Below are positions 51,780 through 60,452 of a stretch of DNA of 64,000 nucleotides, piece by piece. The notes under the pieces are model-generated. The model saw only the letters and a list, made by a program, of their open reading frames with translations. It was not told the origin of the DNA and did not search any database. The translations under genes were made by a program, and so were the position numbers. This DNA comes from Duganella levis (lineage in GTDB: Bacteria; Pseudomonadota; Gammaproteobacteria; Burkholderiales; Burkholderiaceae_D): contig NZ_WWCT01000017.1 in NCBI RefSeq assembly GCF_009857605.1, positions 100,178 to 164,177 of the forward strand. Reading direction: 5' to 3'. The stretch's first letter is position 1. Each line of letters starts with the position of its first letter.

Positions 51780-53444
51780 ATGAGCGCAAGTGCCTACGCG
51801 CATGACCTGGACAAGAATGCGGCCAATTATCTGCCGCTGACGCCATTGGGATTTCTTGATCGCACAGCGGAGGTCTACCCCGCCCGCACCGCCATCGTGC
51901 ATGGCGCATTGCGGCAGAGCTGGGCCGACACGCGGCAGCGCTGTTACAGGCTTGCATCTGCGCTGGTAAAACGCGGCATCAAAGCGGGGGATACGGTCTC
52001 CATCATCGCGCCCAACACGCCGGCGATGCTGGAGGCGCACTTTGGGGTGCCACTGTCCGGCGCGGTGTTAAATACCATCAACTGCCGCTTGGATGCGGAC
52101 GGGATCGCTTTTATATTGCGGCATGGAGAATGCAAGCTGCTGATGGTCGACCGTGAATTCAGCGCCGTGGTTGCCGCCGCGCTGGAGGGGATCGCAGAGC
52201 GGCCTCAAGTGATCGATATTAACGATCATCTGGCCCCGGTAGGGCCGGCGATCGGGCAGACCGACTACGAATCCTTGCTCAATACAGGCGATGCGGATTT
52301 TCCCGGTATTTGGCCGCGCGACGAGTGGTCGCCAATCGCGCTGAATTACACCTCCGGCACCACAGGCGACCCCAAGGGCGTGGTGCCGAGCCACCGTGGC
52401 ACCTATCTGATGAGTTTGCTGCAGATGACCAACTGGCCATTGCCCCACGCACCGGTTTACCTGTGGACGCTGCCGATGTTTCATGCCAACGGCTGGTGCT
52501 TCACGTGGGCGATCACAGCAGCGGCAGGGACCCACGTTTGCCTGCGCAAGGTAATACCCGAGGACATATTTGCTGCCATTGAACAACATCAGGTCGACCA
52601 TTTTTGCGCCGCGCCGATCGTGCTGGCGACGCTTGCCAATGCCGCCAACGCCGCGGCCCCGATCTTGCAGCGTCGGGTGCGGGTGCTGACTGCCGGTTCG
52701 CCGCCGCCGGCAACGGTGCTGGCGGCGATGGATAAGCTGGGATTCGAGGTGAACCATGTGTTCGGTATTACCGAGGTATCGGGCACGCCGGTCAGCTGTG
52801 CCGACCAGCAGGCATGGCAGGATCTGGCGGCAGACGAACAGGCGCGCATCAAGGCGCGCCAAGGCGTGCGCGCCGCTGGCCTGGAGCATTTGCGTGTCGC
52901 TGACGCCGATACCTTGGCGGCTGTCTGCAACAATGGTGCGGAGGCAGGGGAGATACTGTTGCGGGGCAATACCGTAATGATGGGCTATCTCAAAAATCCT
53001 GCTGCGACTGCCGCCGCGTTTGCGGGCGGCTGGTTCCACACCGGTGACGTGGCAGTGGTGCATGTCGACGGCTACCTGCAAATTACCGACCGCGCCAAGG
53101 ACATCATCATCTCCGGCGGAGAAAACATTTCGTCGGTCGAGGTCGAAGAGGTGCTGTACCGCTATCCCGGTGTCCTGACCGCGGCAGTAGTGGCCCAGCC
53201 GGATGAAAAGTGGGGCGAGGTACCTTGTGCATTCGTCGAATTGAAACCCGACATGCCGCCCATCAGCGAAGCCGAGATGATTGCTTTTTGTCGTGACCGT
53301 CTGGCGCACTTCAAGGCGCCGCGTCGCATCGTATTCGGAGCGTTGCCCAAGACCGCCACCGGCAAAATTCAGAAATTCATTTTGCGAAAACAAGCCGGTA
53401 GCCGTGATGCCATCACTAAGCTGAGCGGCAATTTGCCCGCATGA
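51780..53444 (+). CDS. Acyl-CoA synthetase (AMP-forming)
   Basis: 554 residues. Adenylation motif YTSGTTGDPKGV, then the GITEVSGT region, the GWFHTGDVAVV motif and the late TATGKIQKFILRK catalytic Lys. ATG 51780 has AAGGAGA upstream. It activates a carboxylic acid to its CoA ester; relatives act on medium or short, often modified fatty acids. It is in an operon with the nitroreductase gene and near alcohol and aldehyde dehydrogenase genes, so it probably completes an alcohol-to-acyl-CoA route. Confidence 0.92.
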   Translation: MSASAYAHDLDKNAANYLPLTPLGFLDRTAEVYPARTAIVHGALRQSWADTRQRCYRLASALVKRGIKAGDTVSIIAPNTPAMLEAHFGVPLSGAVLNTINCRLDADGIAFILRHGECKLLMVDREFSAVVAAALEGIAERPQVIDINDHLAPVGPAIGQTDYESLLNTGDADFPGIWPRDEWSPIALNYTSGTTGDPKGVVPSHRGTYLMSLLQMTNWPLPHAPVYLWTLPMFHANGWCFTWAITAAAGTHVCLRKVIPEDIFAAIEQHQVDHFCAAPIVLATLANAANAAAPILQRRVRVLTAGSPPPATVLAAMDKLGFEVNHVFGITEVSGTPVSCADQQAWQDLAADEQARIKARQGVRAAGLEHLRVADADTLAAVCNNGAEAGEILLRGNTVMMGYLKNPAATAAAFAGGWFHTGDVAVVHVDGYLQITDRAKDIIISGGENISSVEVEEVLYRYPGVLTAAVVAQPDEKWGEVPCAFVELKPDMPPISEAEMIAFCRDRLAHFKAPRRIVFGALPKTATGKIQKFILRKQAGSRDAITKLSGNLPA

Positions 53445-53563
53445 GGAAATGACATGAAATCGACGGTAGGGGGCTTGCGCTGACTGAATCGCTGCGCGTG
53501 CACGCGACTGGCATCATGCAGTTGAGCACGCCGAAGGTGCAGGTACTGCGGCGAACGCCCGGT

Positions 53564-54229
53564 TTACTGCGGCGCCGCGAACACGAGTGGCCCGCCCGAC
53601 ACCCCGCGCAAGCAAAAACTGATGATTTCGATGGCGTGCTCTGTCGGCCCGGGCTCACCGGATGAACTATCGGTCGACAAGGGGTTGACCAGGCCTTCGA
53701 ACAGACATCCGACGATGCACGCCGCAGACCCGCGCTCATTTTGCCTGGGGAACTCGCCGCTGCGCACCCCATCTTCGATAATGGCAGTAAACACACCTGC
53801 CAGCGCGCGGTGATATTTCAGGCGCGCCGCCTCGATCTCCGGTTCCACCGGCTCCGCCACCAAGGCATACGCCATGCGTCTGCCACGCAAGGCGCGATTG
53901 GCGAATGTCCAGGCCGCAGCGCCAAGGCGTTGCGCCGCAGTTCCTTGTTCCCTCGCAACGCTGGCAACGACGTCGACTTCCCGCTGGGCCGTCAGTGATA
54001 CGACTTCGATCATCAAATCGGATTTGGCCGGAAAGTAGCGGTACAAGGTTCCGATTGCAATGCCTGCAGCGTCGGCAATGGACGACATCTGCACGTCGCG
54101 AAAACCATGGGCCGCCACGAGATCGCGCGCCGCCTTCAGTATCAAGGGATATTTATCCGGGCCGCGAATGCGAAGACGCGGCTTGCGGCCAGAGGGGGAC
54201 GGTAGTGTCAGGTCATTCTCCGTGTTCAC
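53564..54229 (-). CDS. TetR-family transcriptional regulator
   Basis: 221 residues. The N-terminal helix-turn-helix reads LILKAARDLVAAHGFRDVQM and IADAAGIAIGTLYRYFPAK. The C-terminal ligand domain is not assignable. It converges with the acyl-CoA synthetase gene (119 bp gap). TetR regulators beside acyl-CoA synthetase genes often respond to acyl-CoAs; control of the flanking operons through the dyad at 50885 is inference. Confidence 0.92.
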   Translation of the reverse strand: MNTENDLTLPSPSGRKPRLRIRGPDKYPLILKAARDLVAAHGFRDVQMSSIADAAGIAIGTLYRYFPAKSDLMIEVVSLTAQREVDVVASVAREQGTAAQRLGAAAWTFANRALRGRRMAYALVAEPVEPEIEAARLKYHRALAGVFTAIIEDGVRSGEFPRQNERGSAACIVGCLFEGLVNPLSTDSSSGEPGPTEHAIEIISFCLRGVSGGPLVFAAPQ

Positions 54230-54543
54230 GCAGCCTCCTATGAAATGCTAATTTGGATTATACATGGACCAATCAGCGGTTATCGGCTGGCGCCCTGGCT
54301 CAGTCACCGGGGCGCCATCTGCGCCGGCAACGGGGCGTTATCAGGCAGGCCAGTGGCTGCTCTTTTTTTATTTCTTGTTTTTATAATTTGATGTTAATTA
54401 AAAATAGAAAAAATATATTCGCTTTAATATTTAAGCATGTGAAAATTAACTGAATATGATTTCAAATTATATTTTTACCTGTCATTAAATTGTAATAATC
54501 GGAATGTAATTTACGCGGTTTTAAACCGATGTAAATCAATCCC
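54230..54543. other. AT-rich region upstream of the third TonB receptor
   Basis: About 314 bp with no gene; 54361-54510 is strikingly AT-rich compared with the rest of the window. A palindrome lies at 54509-54536, immediately before the receptor ATG. The TetR promoter should be near 54230-54260. Nothing else recognised. Confidence 0.55.
54509..54536. promoter_or_regulatory. Palindrome directly before a TonB receptor start
   Basis: Inner repeat CGGTTT-T-AAACCG (54516-54528) flanked by ATTTAC (54509-54514) and GTAAAT (54531-54536). Its end is 7 bp from the ATG at 54544, and no clear ribosome site is visible outside it. It could be an operator or an mRNA hairpin that controls translation. Confidence 0.55.
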
Positions 54544-57177
54544 ATGAAAATCAAATGCCGTAAATATATTGCCGTTCGTCCTTATAAACACACAGTCATC
54601 GCGCTTGCGATCGGACAGCTGTTCGCCGTCACCGCGATGGCCGCCACCGATAGCGCTGCAGAAGCAGCCGGCGATGGCGCCAGCGCCAGTGGCGAACTGC
54701 AGACCGTCAAGGTCGCCGGCCAGCATACGCCGCGTGCCGCCGCCCGCAAGCAGCAGGAAAACGCCCCCAACCTGGTCAATGTGCTCAGCTCGGAAGACAT
54801 CATCAAGCTGCCGGATGTCAATGCCGGCGAGGCGTTGCGGCGCGTGCCGGGCATTTCGATGTCGATGGGCAGCGGTGAAGGCCGCTTCATCAACATCCGC
54901 GGTCTCGACGCCGACCTGACCACCACCACTTTCGGCGGCGTGCGCCTGCCGCCGACCAATGTTTCCACGCCGTTCGGCGGCGGCCGCGCGGTCGAGATGG
55001 GCGTGATCCCGGCCGGCATGATCGGTTCGATCACGGTCACCAAAACCAACAAGCCGGAGCAGGACGCGGAAGCGCTGGGCGGCACCGTCGAGATCACGCC
55101 GAAAGCGCTGGCGCCGTCGCAGGACGCGTTCTTGAACGGCAAGATCGGCGTCGGCATCGAACCGCTGCGCAGCACCGGCGTGAGCGACCTGTCGGTCAGC
55201 GGCGGCACCCGCTTCGGCATGGGCGCCAGCCCATCCTCGGGCCTGACCGGCTACTCCGACCGCCCATTCAGCTTTGTCGGCACCGCGTCGTTCTACCGCG
55301 ACAAGCGCGGTTCGGACGACCTGGAAGGCTCGTACTCCAGCAAGAGCCCGTTTTCCAAGGCATACAGCAGCCTGGACCAGCGCTACTACAGCCTGACGCG
55401 CCACCGCTACGGCATTGGCGGCGAATTGAGCTATGAGCCGGATGCGGCCAACAAATGGTATGTGCGTTACTACGACTCCGGCTACCGCGAGACCATCAAC
55501 CGCCAGCGCCTGACCTACAATTTCTCCGGCGCCCCGGTCGCCAACGCGGACGGCAGCTTCACCGACGCCAAGACCACCCTCAGCAAATCGCTGCGCGACG
55601 AGCAGGAAACCATGAGCTCGCAGGTGTTCACGCTCGGCGGCAAGCACACCCTGGCTGGCGGCGCGCGCGTCGACTACGACGTCGCCCATACCGCCGGCAC
55701 CGACGACCGTCCATTCGACTACAACAGCACCTTCGCCAACCCGACCAGCACCGCCGCCACCTACAACAACGTCGCCAACGCCAACTACCCGACCATCAGC
55801 ACGGCGGGTGTCAATCCGGCGTCGCCGGCCGGCTTCGTGCTGTCGAGTTTCAACAACACGCCGCTGCGTGCCCGCACCACGGAATGGTCTGGCGCGGCCA
55901 ACCTGGCGCTGCCGACGCACCTGACCTCGGCGCCGGACGAGGAACTCAAGCTGGGCGTCAGCGTTCGCGAACGCACCAACGATTACCACGTCTATCCTTA
56001 CACCTACAGCGCGGTGCCTGCCGTGCCGCTGTCGCAGACCATCATCGGCGCGCCGGTCACTTACTACGGCAACAGCCTGCAGAACGGCTACAACGTCAGC
56101 GACCAGGCCATGCGCGACCTGTATGCGCAGGGCAGCGGCTTCGTGCGCAACACGGCGGCCGATACGCTGAACTCGGCAAAGCAGAGCACCCACAACACGG
56201 AAAACGTGTTCGCCGCCTACGTGCAGCAACAGGTGAACTTCGACAAGCTGGGCCTGCTGGCCGGCGTGCGCGTCGAAACCACCAAGGCCGACCACGCCGG
56301 CAACGCCATCACCGGCAGCACGGTCACGCCGGTGCAGACCAGCAACAGCTACACCAATCTGTTCCCGTCGGTGCAGGCGCGCTACGAACTGGCGCCGGCC
56401 TCGCTGCTGCGCGCCAGTTTTTCCAGCACCATCGCGCGGCCGGGCTTCAACCAGACCAGCGCCGCCACCAATATCGACGTCGGCAATAACATCGTCACCA
56501 CCGGCAATCCGAACCTGAAGCCGACGTTGTCCAACAATTTCGACCTGTCGTATGAGCGCTATCTGCCGCAGGGCGGCATCCTGTCGGTTGGCGTGTTCGA
56601 CAAGGCGCTGCGCAACTACATCGTCAACCGCAGCGTCGTCCAGACTTTCGCCAGCAGCGGCGCCTACACCGGCATCGCCCCGAATACCCGCGTGGTGACC
56701 TATGGCAATGTGTCGTCGGCGCGCGCCACCGGCCTGGAAGCCAACTTCGAGCAGCGCTTCACCACGCTGCCGGGCGTGCTGGGCGGCCTCGGCGCCGCGT
56801 TCAACTGGACCTATGTCGACTCTTCGCTGGAAATCCGTCCGGGCGAGAAAAAGATGCTACCGTCGACCTCGCGCAACACCTACAACGGCGCCGTGTTCTG
56901 GGAGCGCGACGGCCTGAATCTGCGACTGGCGGCGAACTACATGAGCCGCAATATGTATTCGATCGGCAGCAACAGCAGTTCCGACGTGTTCGCCGAGTCG
57001 CGGGTGTCGGCCGACTTCGGCGCCAGCTACCAGGTCAACAAGCACTACGGCGTGTTCTTCAACGCCAAGAACCTGACCAACACCGCGCTGAAATACACCC
57101 AGGGCAGCGCCGACCGCGTGATCCAGCGCGAAACCTACGGCATGACGCTGGAAGCCGGCGCCACGTTCAATTTCTGA
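54544..57177 (+). CDS. TonB-dependent receptor (polymer-uptake type)
   Basis: 877 residues. The signal peptide ends near VTAMAA. The plug has NLVNVLSSEDIIKLPDVNAG, EALRRVPGISMSMG and INIRGLDADLTTTTFGGVRL, of the TIGR01782 class. A typical NYMSRNMYS and a final ATFNF end the barrel. It is followed 25 bp later by a YncE-like propeller gene on the same strand. Confidence 0.93.
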   Translation: MKIKCRKYIAVRPYKHTVIALAIGQLFAVTAMAATDSAAEAAGDGASASGELQTVKVAGQHTPRAAARKQQENAPNLVNVLSSEDIIKLPDVNAGEALRRVPGISMSMGSGEGRFINIRGLDADLTTTTFGGVRLPPTNVSTPFGGGRAVEMGVIPAGMIGSITVTKTNKPEQDAEALGGTVEITPKALAPSQDAFLNGKIGVGIEPLRSTGVSDLSVSGGTRFGMGASPSSGLTGYSDRPFSFVGTASFYRDKRGSDDLEGSYSSKSPFSKAYSSLDQRYYSLTRHRYGIGGELSYEPDAANKWYVRYYDSGYRETINRQRLTYNFSGAPVANADGSFTDAKTTLSKSLRDEQETMSSQVFTLGGKHTLAGGARVDYDVAHTAGTDDRPFDYNSTFANPTSTAATYNNVANANYPTISTAGVNPASPAGFVLSSFNNTPLRARTTEWSGAANLALPTHLTSAPDEELKLGVSVRERTNDYHVYPYTYSAVPAVPLSQTIIGAPVTYYGNSLQNGYNVSDQAMRDLYAQGSGFVRNTAADTLNSAKQSTHNTENVFAAYVQQQVNFDKLGLLAGVRVETTKADHAGNAITGSTVTPVQTSNSYTNLFPSVQARYELAPASLLRASFSSTIARPGFNQTSAATNIDVGNNIVTTGNPNLKPTLSNNFDLSYERYLPQGGILSVGVFDKALRNYIVNRSVVQTFASSGAYTGIAPNTRVVTYGNVSSARATGLEANFEQRFTTLPGVLGGLGAAFNWTYVDSSLEIRPGEKKMLPSTSRNTYNGAVFWERDGLNLRLAANYMSRNMYSIGSNSSSDVFAESRVSADFGASYQVNKHYGVFFNAKNLTNTALKYTQGSADRVIQRETYGMTLEAGATFNF

Positions 57178-57202
57178 TCCATCCTTAACCACTGAAGAAT
57201 CC

Positions 57203-58228
57203 ATGATGCATATCCTGAAAAAATCCACCATCGCCTGCCTGTCCATGCTGGCCCTCCTGTCCGGCGGCTCCGCCAGCGCGGCACCGCCGCTGGAACTAGT
57301 GGCGCAGACGCCGCTGCCGGCCGTCACCGGCGGCGACTTCGACCATTTCGCGGTCGACCTGGCGAAAAATCGCCTGTTCGTGCCGAGCGAGGTGTACCAG
57401 TCGATCGAAGTCTTCGAACTGTCCAGCGGCAAGCACCTGCACAGCGTGACCGGCACGGTGCAGGGCCCGCACATGCTGGAATACATCGCCGACCAGAACG
57501 CGCTGTTTGTGGCCGACGCCCGCAACGGCTATTGCGATGTGCTGGACGCCAGCGATTTCCACCTGATCAAGCGCATTACCCTGCGCCCGGGCGCGGATTT
57601 CGGCGTCTATGATGCGCGCACCCGGTTGATCTACCTGGGCAACGGCGGCAAGGCGCTGAAGGCCGACAACTCGGTGATCAGCGTGATTTCGGTCGACACG
57701 CGGGAAGTGGTCGGCGAGATCCCGGTGCAGGCGGCAGTTATCAAGGGCATGCAGCTCGATGTGCAGCGCAACCGCCTGTACGTCAACCTGCGCGATAAAA
57801 GCCAGGTGGCAGTCGTCGACCTGGCCAGCCGCAGCGTGACCGCCAGCTGGACTTTCCCCGGCCTGACCGGCAATGCGGCGATGGGCTTCGACGCCCTGCA
57901 CCGCCGCCTGTTCGTCGGCGCGCGCAATCCCGGCGTCATGTTCGTGGTCGATCCGGACAGCGGCAAGCTGGTCGGCACTTTCGGCACCGTCAACATCTCG
58001 GACGATATGACTTACGACCCGGTCGCCCAGCGCCTGATCGTGTCCGGCGCCGACGGCGTCGACGTGTTTGCGCAGGATAATCCCGATACCTACCGCCTGC
58101 TCCAGCATGTCGACACGCTGGGCGGCAAAACCTCGGTGTATGTACCGTCGCTGAAACAGTTCTACGTCGTGCATACCAAGGGCGTGCAGGCGCCGCAGGC
58201 GGGTTTGCAGGTATTTAAGGTTAATTAA
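57203..58228 (+). CDS. YncE-like beta-propeller protein
   Basis: 341 residues with a signal peptide ending near GSASA. Repeated blades with LFVPSEVYQSIEVFEL, LFVADARNGYCDVLDA, LYVNLRDKSQVAVVDL and LFVGARNPGVMFVVD resemble YncE-type seven-bladed propellers. Function not established. In E. coli yncE lies beside the TonB receptor gene yncD/pqqU; here too it follows a TonB receptor gene, so a periplasmic partner in ligand uptake is plausible (inference). Confidence 0.85.
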   Translation: MMHILKKSTIACLSMLALLSGGSASAAPPLELVAQTPLPAVTGGDFDHFAVDLAKNRLFVPSEVYQSIEVFELSSGKHLHSVTGTVQGPHMLEYIADQNALFVADARNGYCDVLDASDFHLIKRITLRPGADFGVYDARTRLIYLGNGGKALKADNSVISVISVDTREVVGEIPVQAAVIKGMQLDVQRNRLYVNLRDKSQVAVVDLASRSVTASWTFPGLTGNAAMGFDALHRRLFVGARNPGVMFVVDPDSGKLVGTFGTVNISDDMTYDPVAQRLIVSGADGVDVFAQDNPDTYRLLQHVDTLGGKTSVYVPSLKQFYVVHTKGVQAPQAGLQVFKVN

Positions 58229-58238
58229 TTAACCTGTT

Positions 58239-58269
58239 CGGCGCCGCCGGCATTTGTCGCGCGGCGCCG
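58239..58269. terminator. GC-rich inverted repeat after the YncE-like gene
   Basis: Stem CGGCGCCGC/GCGGCGCCG (58239-58247 with 58261-58269), 13-nt loop, 10 bp after the stop. No T run follows, so termination strength is uncertain. Confidence 0.5.
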
Positions 58270-58411
58270 ATCATATGCATCATTAAATCGGCATTAAAGA
58301 AATAGAATTAAATATCATTAAGAGATAATAATTCAATTGAATAGAATATTATGAGGTAATTCCATTGTAATAAACGGTGGGTATTATCTTCATGTTTTAC
58401 ATGGAGAAGAC

Positions 58412-59071
58412 ATGCGTTTGTTGTTGGTGGAAGATGATCCAGCGCTCGGGAAAAGCATTCGTTCCGGACTGGATGGTTTTGGTTTTGTGGTCGACTGGGT
58501 TCAGGATGGTCTCAGCGCCGAAACCGCGTTGTTCGCCGCCGACTACCTGGCGGTTCTGCTCGACATCGGCTTGCCGCGCAAATCGGGGCTGGCGGTGCTC
58601 GGCAGCATGCGGGCGACCGGCAACAATACGCCGGTGATCGTGCTGTCGGCGCGCGACGCCGTGCGCAACCGGATTGAAGGCCTGGACGCCGGCGCCGACG
58701 ACTACCTCGACAAGCCGTTCGACCTGAACGAACTGGCGGCGCGGATACGGGCTTTATTACGCCGCAACAAGCAGCAGGTCAGCCCGGTGCTGAGGCATGC
58801 CGGCATTACCTTCGACCCGTCCACCCAGCAAGTCCACTACCAAGGCAGGCACGTGGTGCTTGGCGCGCGCGAACTGGCGCTACTGGCCGCCCTCATGAGC
58901 AATCCGGGCGTGCCCTTGTCGCGCAGCCAGCTGATCGAGCGCATCTACGGCTGGAACGATGAAGTGGAAAGCAACACCATCGAAGTCCACATCCACAAGC
59001 TGCGCAAGAAGTTGTCGCCCGATTTTGTGCACAATATTCGCGGCATCGGCTATCTGCTTGCCGATGAGTAA
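58412..59071 (+). CDS. OmpR-family response regulator
   Basis: 219 residues. Receiver with acidic pocket LLVEDDP, phospho-acceptor Asp51 (AVLLDIGLPRKSG) and Lys in DKPFDLNEL, and a C-terminal winged helix with ELALLAALMSNPGVPLSRSQL and VEVHIHKLRKKL-type ending. GGAGA lies upstream of ATG 58412. The stop overlaps the kinase start by 8 bp. Confidence 0.96.
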   Translation: MRLLLVEDDPALGKSIRSGLDGFGFVVDWVQDGLSAETALFAADYLAVLLDIGLPRKSGLAVLGSMRATGNNTPVIVLSARDAVRNRIEGLDAGADDYLDKPFDLNELAARIRALLRRNKQQVSPVLRHAGITFDPSTQQVHYQGRHVVLGARELALLAALMSNPGVPLSRSQLIERIYGWNDEVESNTIEVHIHKLRKKLSPDFVHNIRGIGYLLADE

Positions 59072-60452
59072 AGCGTACTTCTCCATCAAGCGCAGCCTGC
59101 TGGTGTGGCTGCTGTCCAGCCTGTTCCTGCTGAGCGCCGCGTTCGCGCTGGTGACCTACGGACTCGACCGCATCACGCTGCGCGACCAGGAAAGCAGCCG
59201 GCTGCGGCAGATCGCCGTCGGCCTGCCGGCCGATCTGCAGCATGCGGACCTCAGCCACATCAATGTCGAGCTGCGCCATCGGCGCGACGATTTCATCCTG
59301 CAAATCTGGGACAGCGAGCACCGGCTGATCTACCATTCGCATCCCGATTTGATCTTGCCGCAATTTACGCAAACCGGCTTCAGCATCCAGCCCTGGGGCG
59401 GCGACCGCTGGAAGGCCTTCATCCGCTATGCCGATGGCAACCTGATCCAGATCGCCCAATCGATCTCGGCGCGCAAGGAAATCGCCAAGGACGAGGCGCT
59501 GCACCGCGTGGTGCCGCTGCTGCTGTTCATTCCGGTGATCGCGTTTTTTATTCCCTTCTGCGTCAACCGCGGCCTGCGTTCGCTGAGCCGGCTGTCGCGG
59601 GAGCTCGACCGCCGCAATTCCAGTTCGCTGGCGCCGTTGCAGGAAGCGCAGCAGCCGGCGGAAATCGTGCCGCTGACGCGCGCGCTCAACACCTTGCTGA
59701 CGCGCCTCGGTGGTGCGCTGGAACAGCAGCGCAACTTCATTGCCGACGCATCGCACGAGTTGCGCACGCCGTTGACCACGCTGCAAATTCAGGCGCAGCT
59801 GGTCGAACACGCGCTGGGACCTGCGCAGCGGCACGCCGCCCTCGACGATCTGAAGACCAGCATCCGCCGTACCGGGCATCTGGTGGAGCAGCTGCTGATG
59901 GTATCCAAGCTGGAAGCGGAAGGCGAGCAGGCCGCCTTCCGGCCGGTGGACCTGGCGGCGGCCGCGCGCGAGGTCGTGCTGGCGCTGCTGCCGTTTGCGC
60001 AGGCCAGAAAGATCGATCTGGGCATGGCCGGCAGCGGCGCCGGCGCGGCGCCGGGCGATGCCGACCAGCTCAAGCTGCTGGCGCGCAATCTGATCGACAA
60101 CGCCATCCGCTACACCCCGGCGGGTGGCCAGGTGGATGTGGAAATCATTGCCGGCGACGGGTACATCGATTTCTGCGTCGAGGACAGCGGCCCCGGCATT
60201 CCAGCCGACCAGCATGCGCGCGTCTTCGACCGGTTTTTCCGCTGCGTGGGCCATGACTTGCCGGGCAGCGGCCTGGGCTTGTCCATCGTGCGGCAGGTGG
60301 CGCAGCGCCACCACGGCAGCATTCGCCTCGGCCGCAGCGAACGCCTCGGCGGCCTGAGTGTGCGGGTGCGCTTCGGCTTAGCCTGGCGCCAGCACGTCCG
60401 CAATGGCGGCGCAGACGCGGTCGACGTCGGCGGTAGTCATGCCGCAGTGTAG
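59064..60452 (+). CDS. Sensor histidine kinase (QseC/TctE type)
   Basis: 462 residues from the ATG at 59064. A first transmembrane helix at about 11-32, a periplasmic 2CSK_N-like domain (ESSRLRQIAVGLPADL, FILQIWDSEHRLIYHS), a second helix near 150, an H box ADASHELRTPLTTLQ, an N box ARNLIDNAIRYTP and a G box GSGLGLSIVRQVAQRHHG are all visible. The 3' end runs 75 bp into the convergent aminotransferase gene, giving a C-terminal tail of about 25 residues beyond the normal domain end. Confidence 0.94.
   Translation: MSKAYFSIKRSLLVWLLSSLFLLSAAFALVTYGLDRITLRDQESSRLRQIAVGLPADLQHADLSHINVELRHRRDDFILQIWDSEHRLIYHSHPDLILPQFTQTGFSIQPWGGDRWKAFIRYADGNLIQIAQSISARKEIAKDEALHRVVPLLLFIPVIAFFIPFCVNRGLRSLSRLSRELDRRNSSSLAPLQEAQQPAEIVPLTRALNTLLTRLGGALEQQRNFIADASHELRTPLTTLQIQAQLVEHALGPAQRHAALDDLKTSIRRTGHLVEQLLMVSKLEAEGEQAAFRPVDLAAAAREVVLALLPFAQARKIDLGMAGSGAGAAPGDADQLKLLARNLIDNAIRYTPAGGQVDVEIIAGDGYIDFCVEDSGPGIPADQHARVFDRFFRCVGHDLPGSGLGLSIVRQVAQRHHGSIRLGRSERLGGLSVRVRFGLAWRQHVRNGGADAVDVGGSHAAV

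Noticed and set aside
53454..53483. Tiny ORF (MKSTVGGLR) after the acyl-CoA synthetase gene
   Set aside because: It has a fair ribosome site but only nine codons; it could be the leftover start of a deleted gene, which the sequence cannot show.
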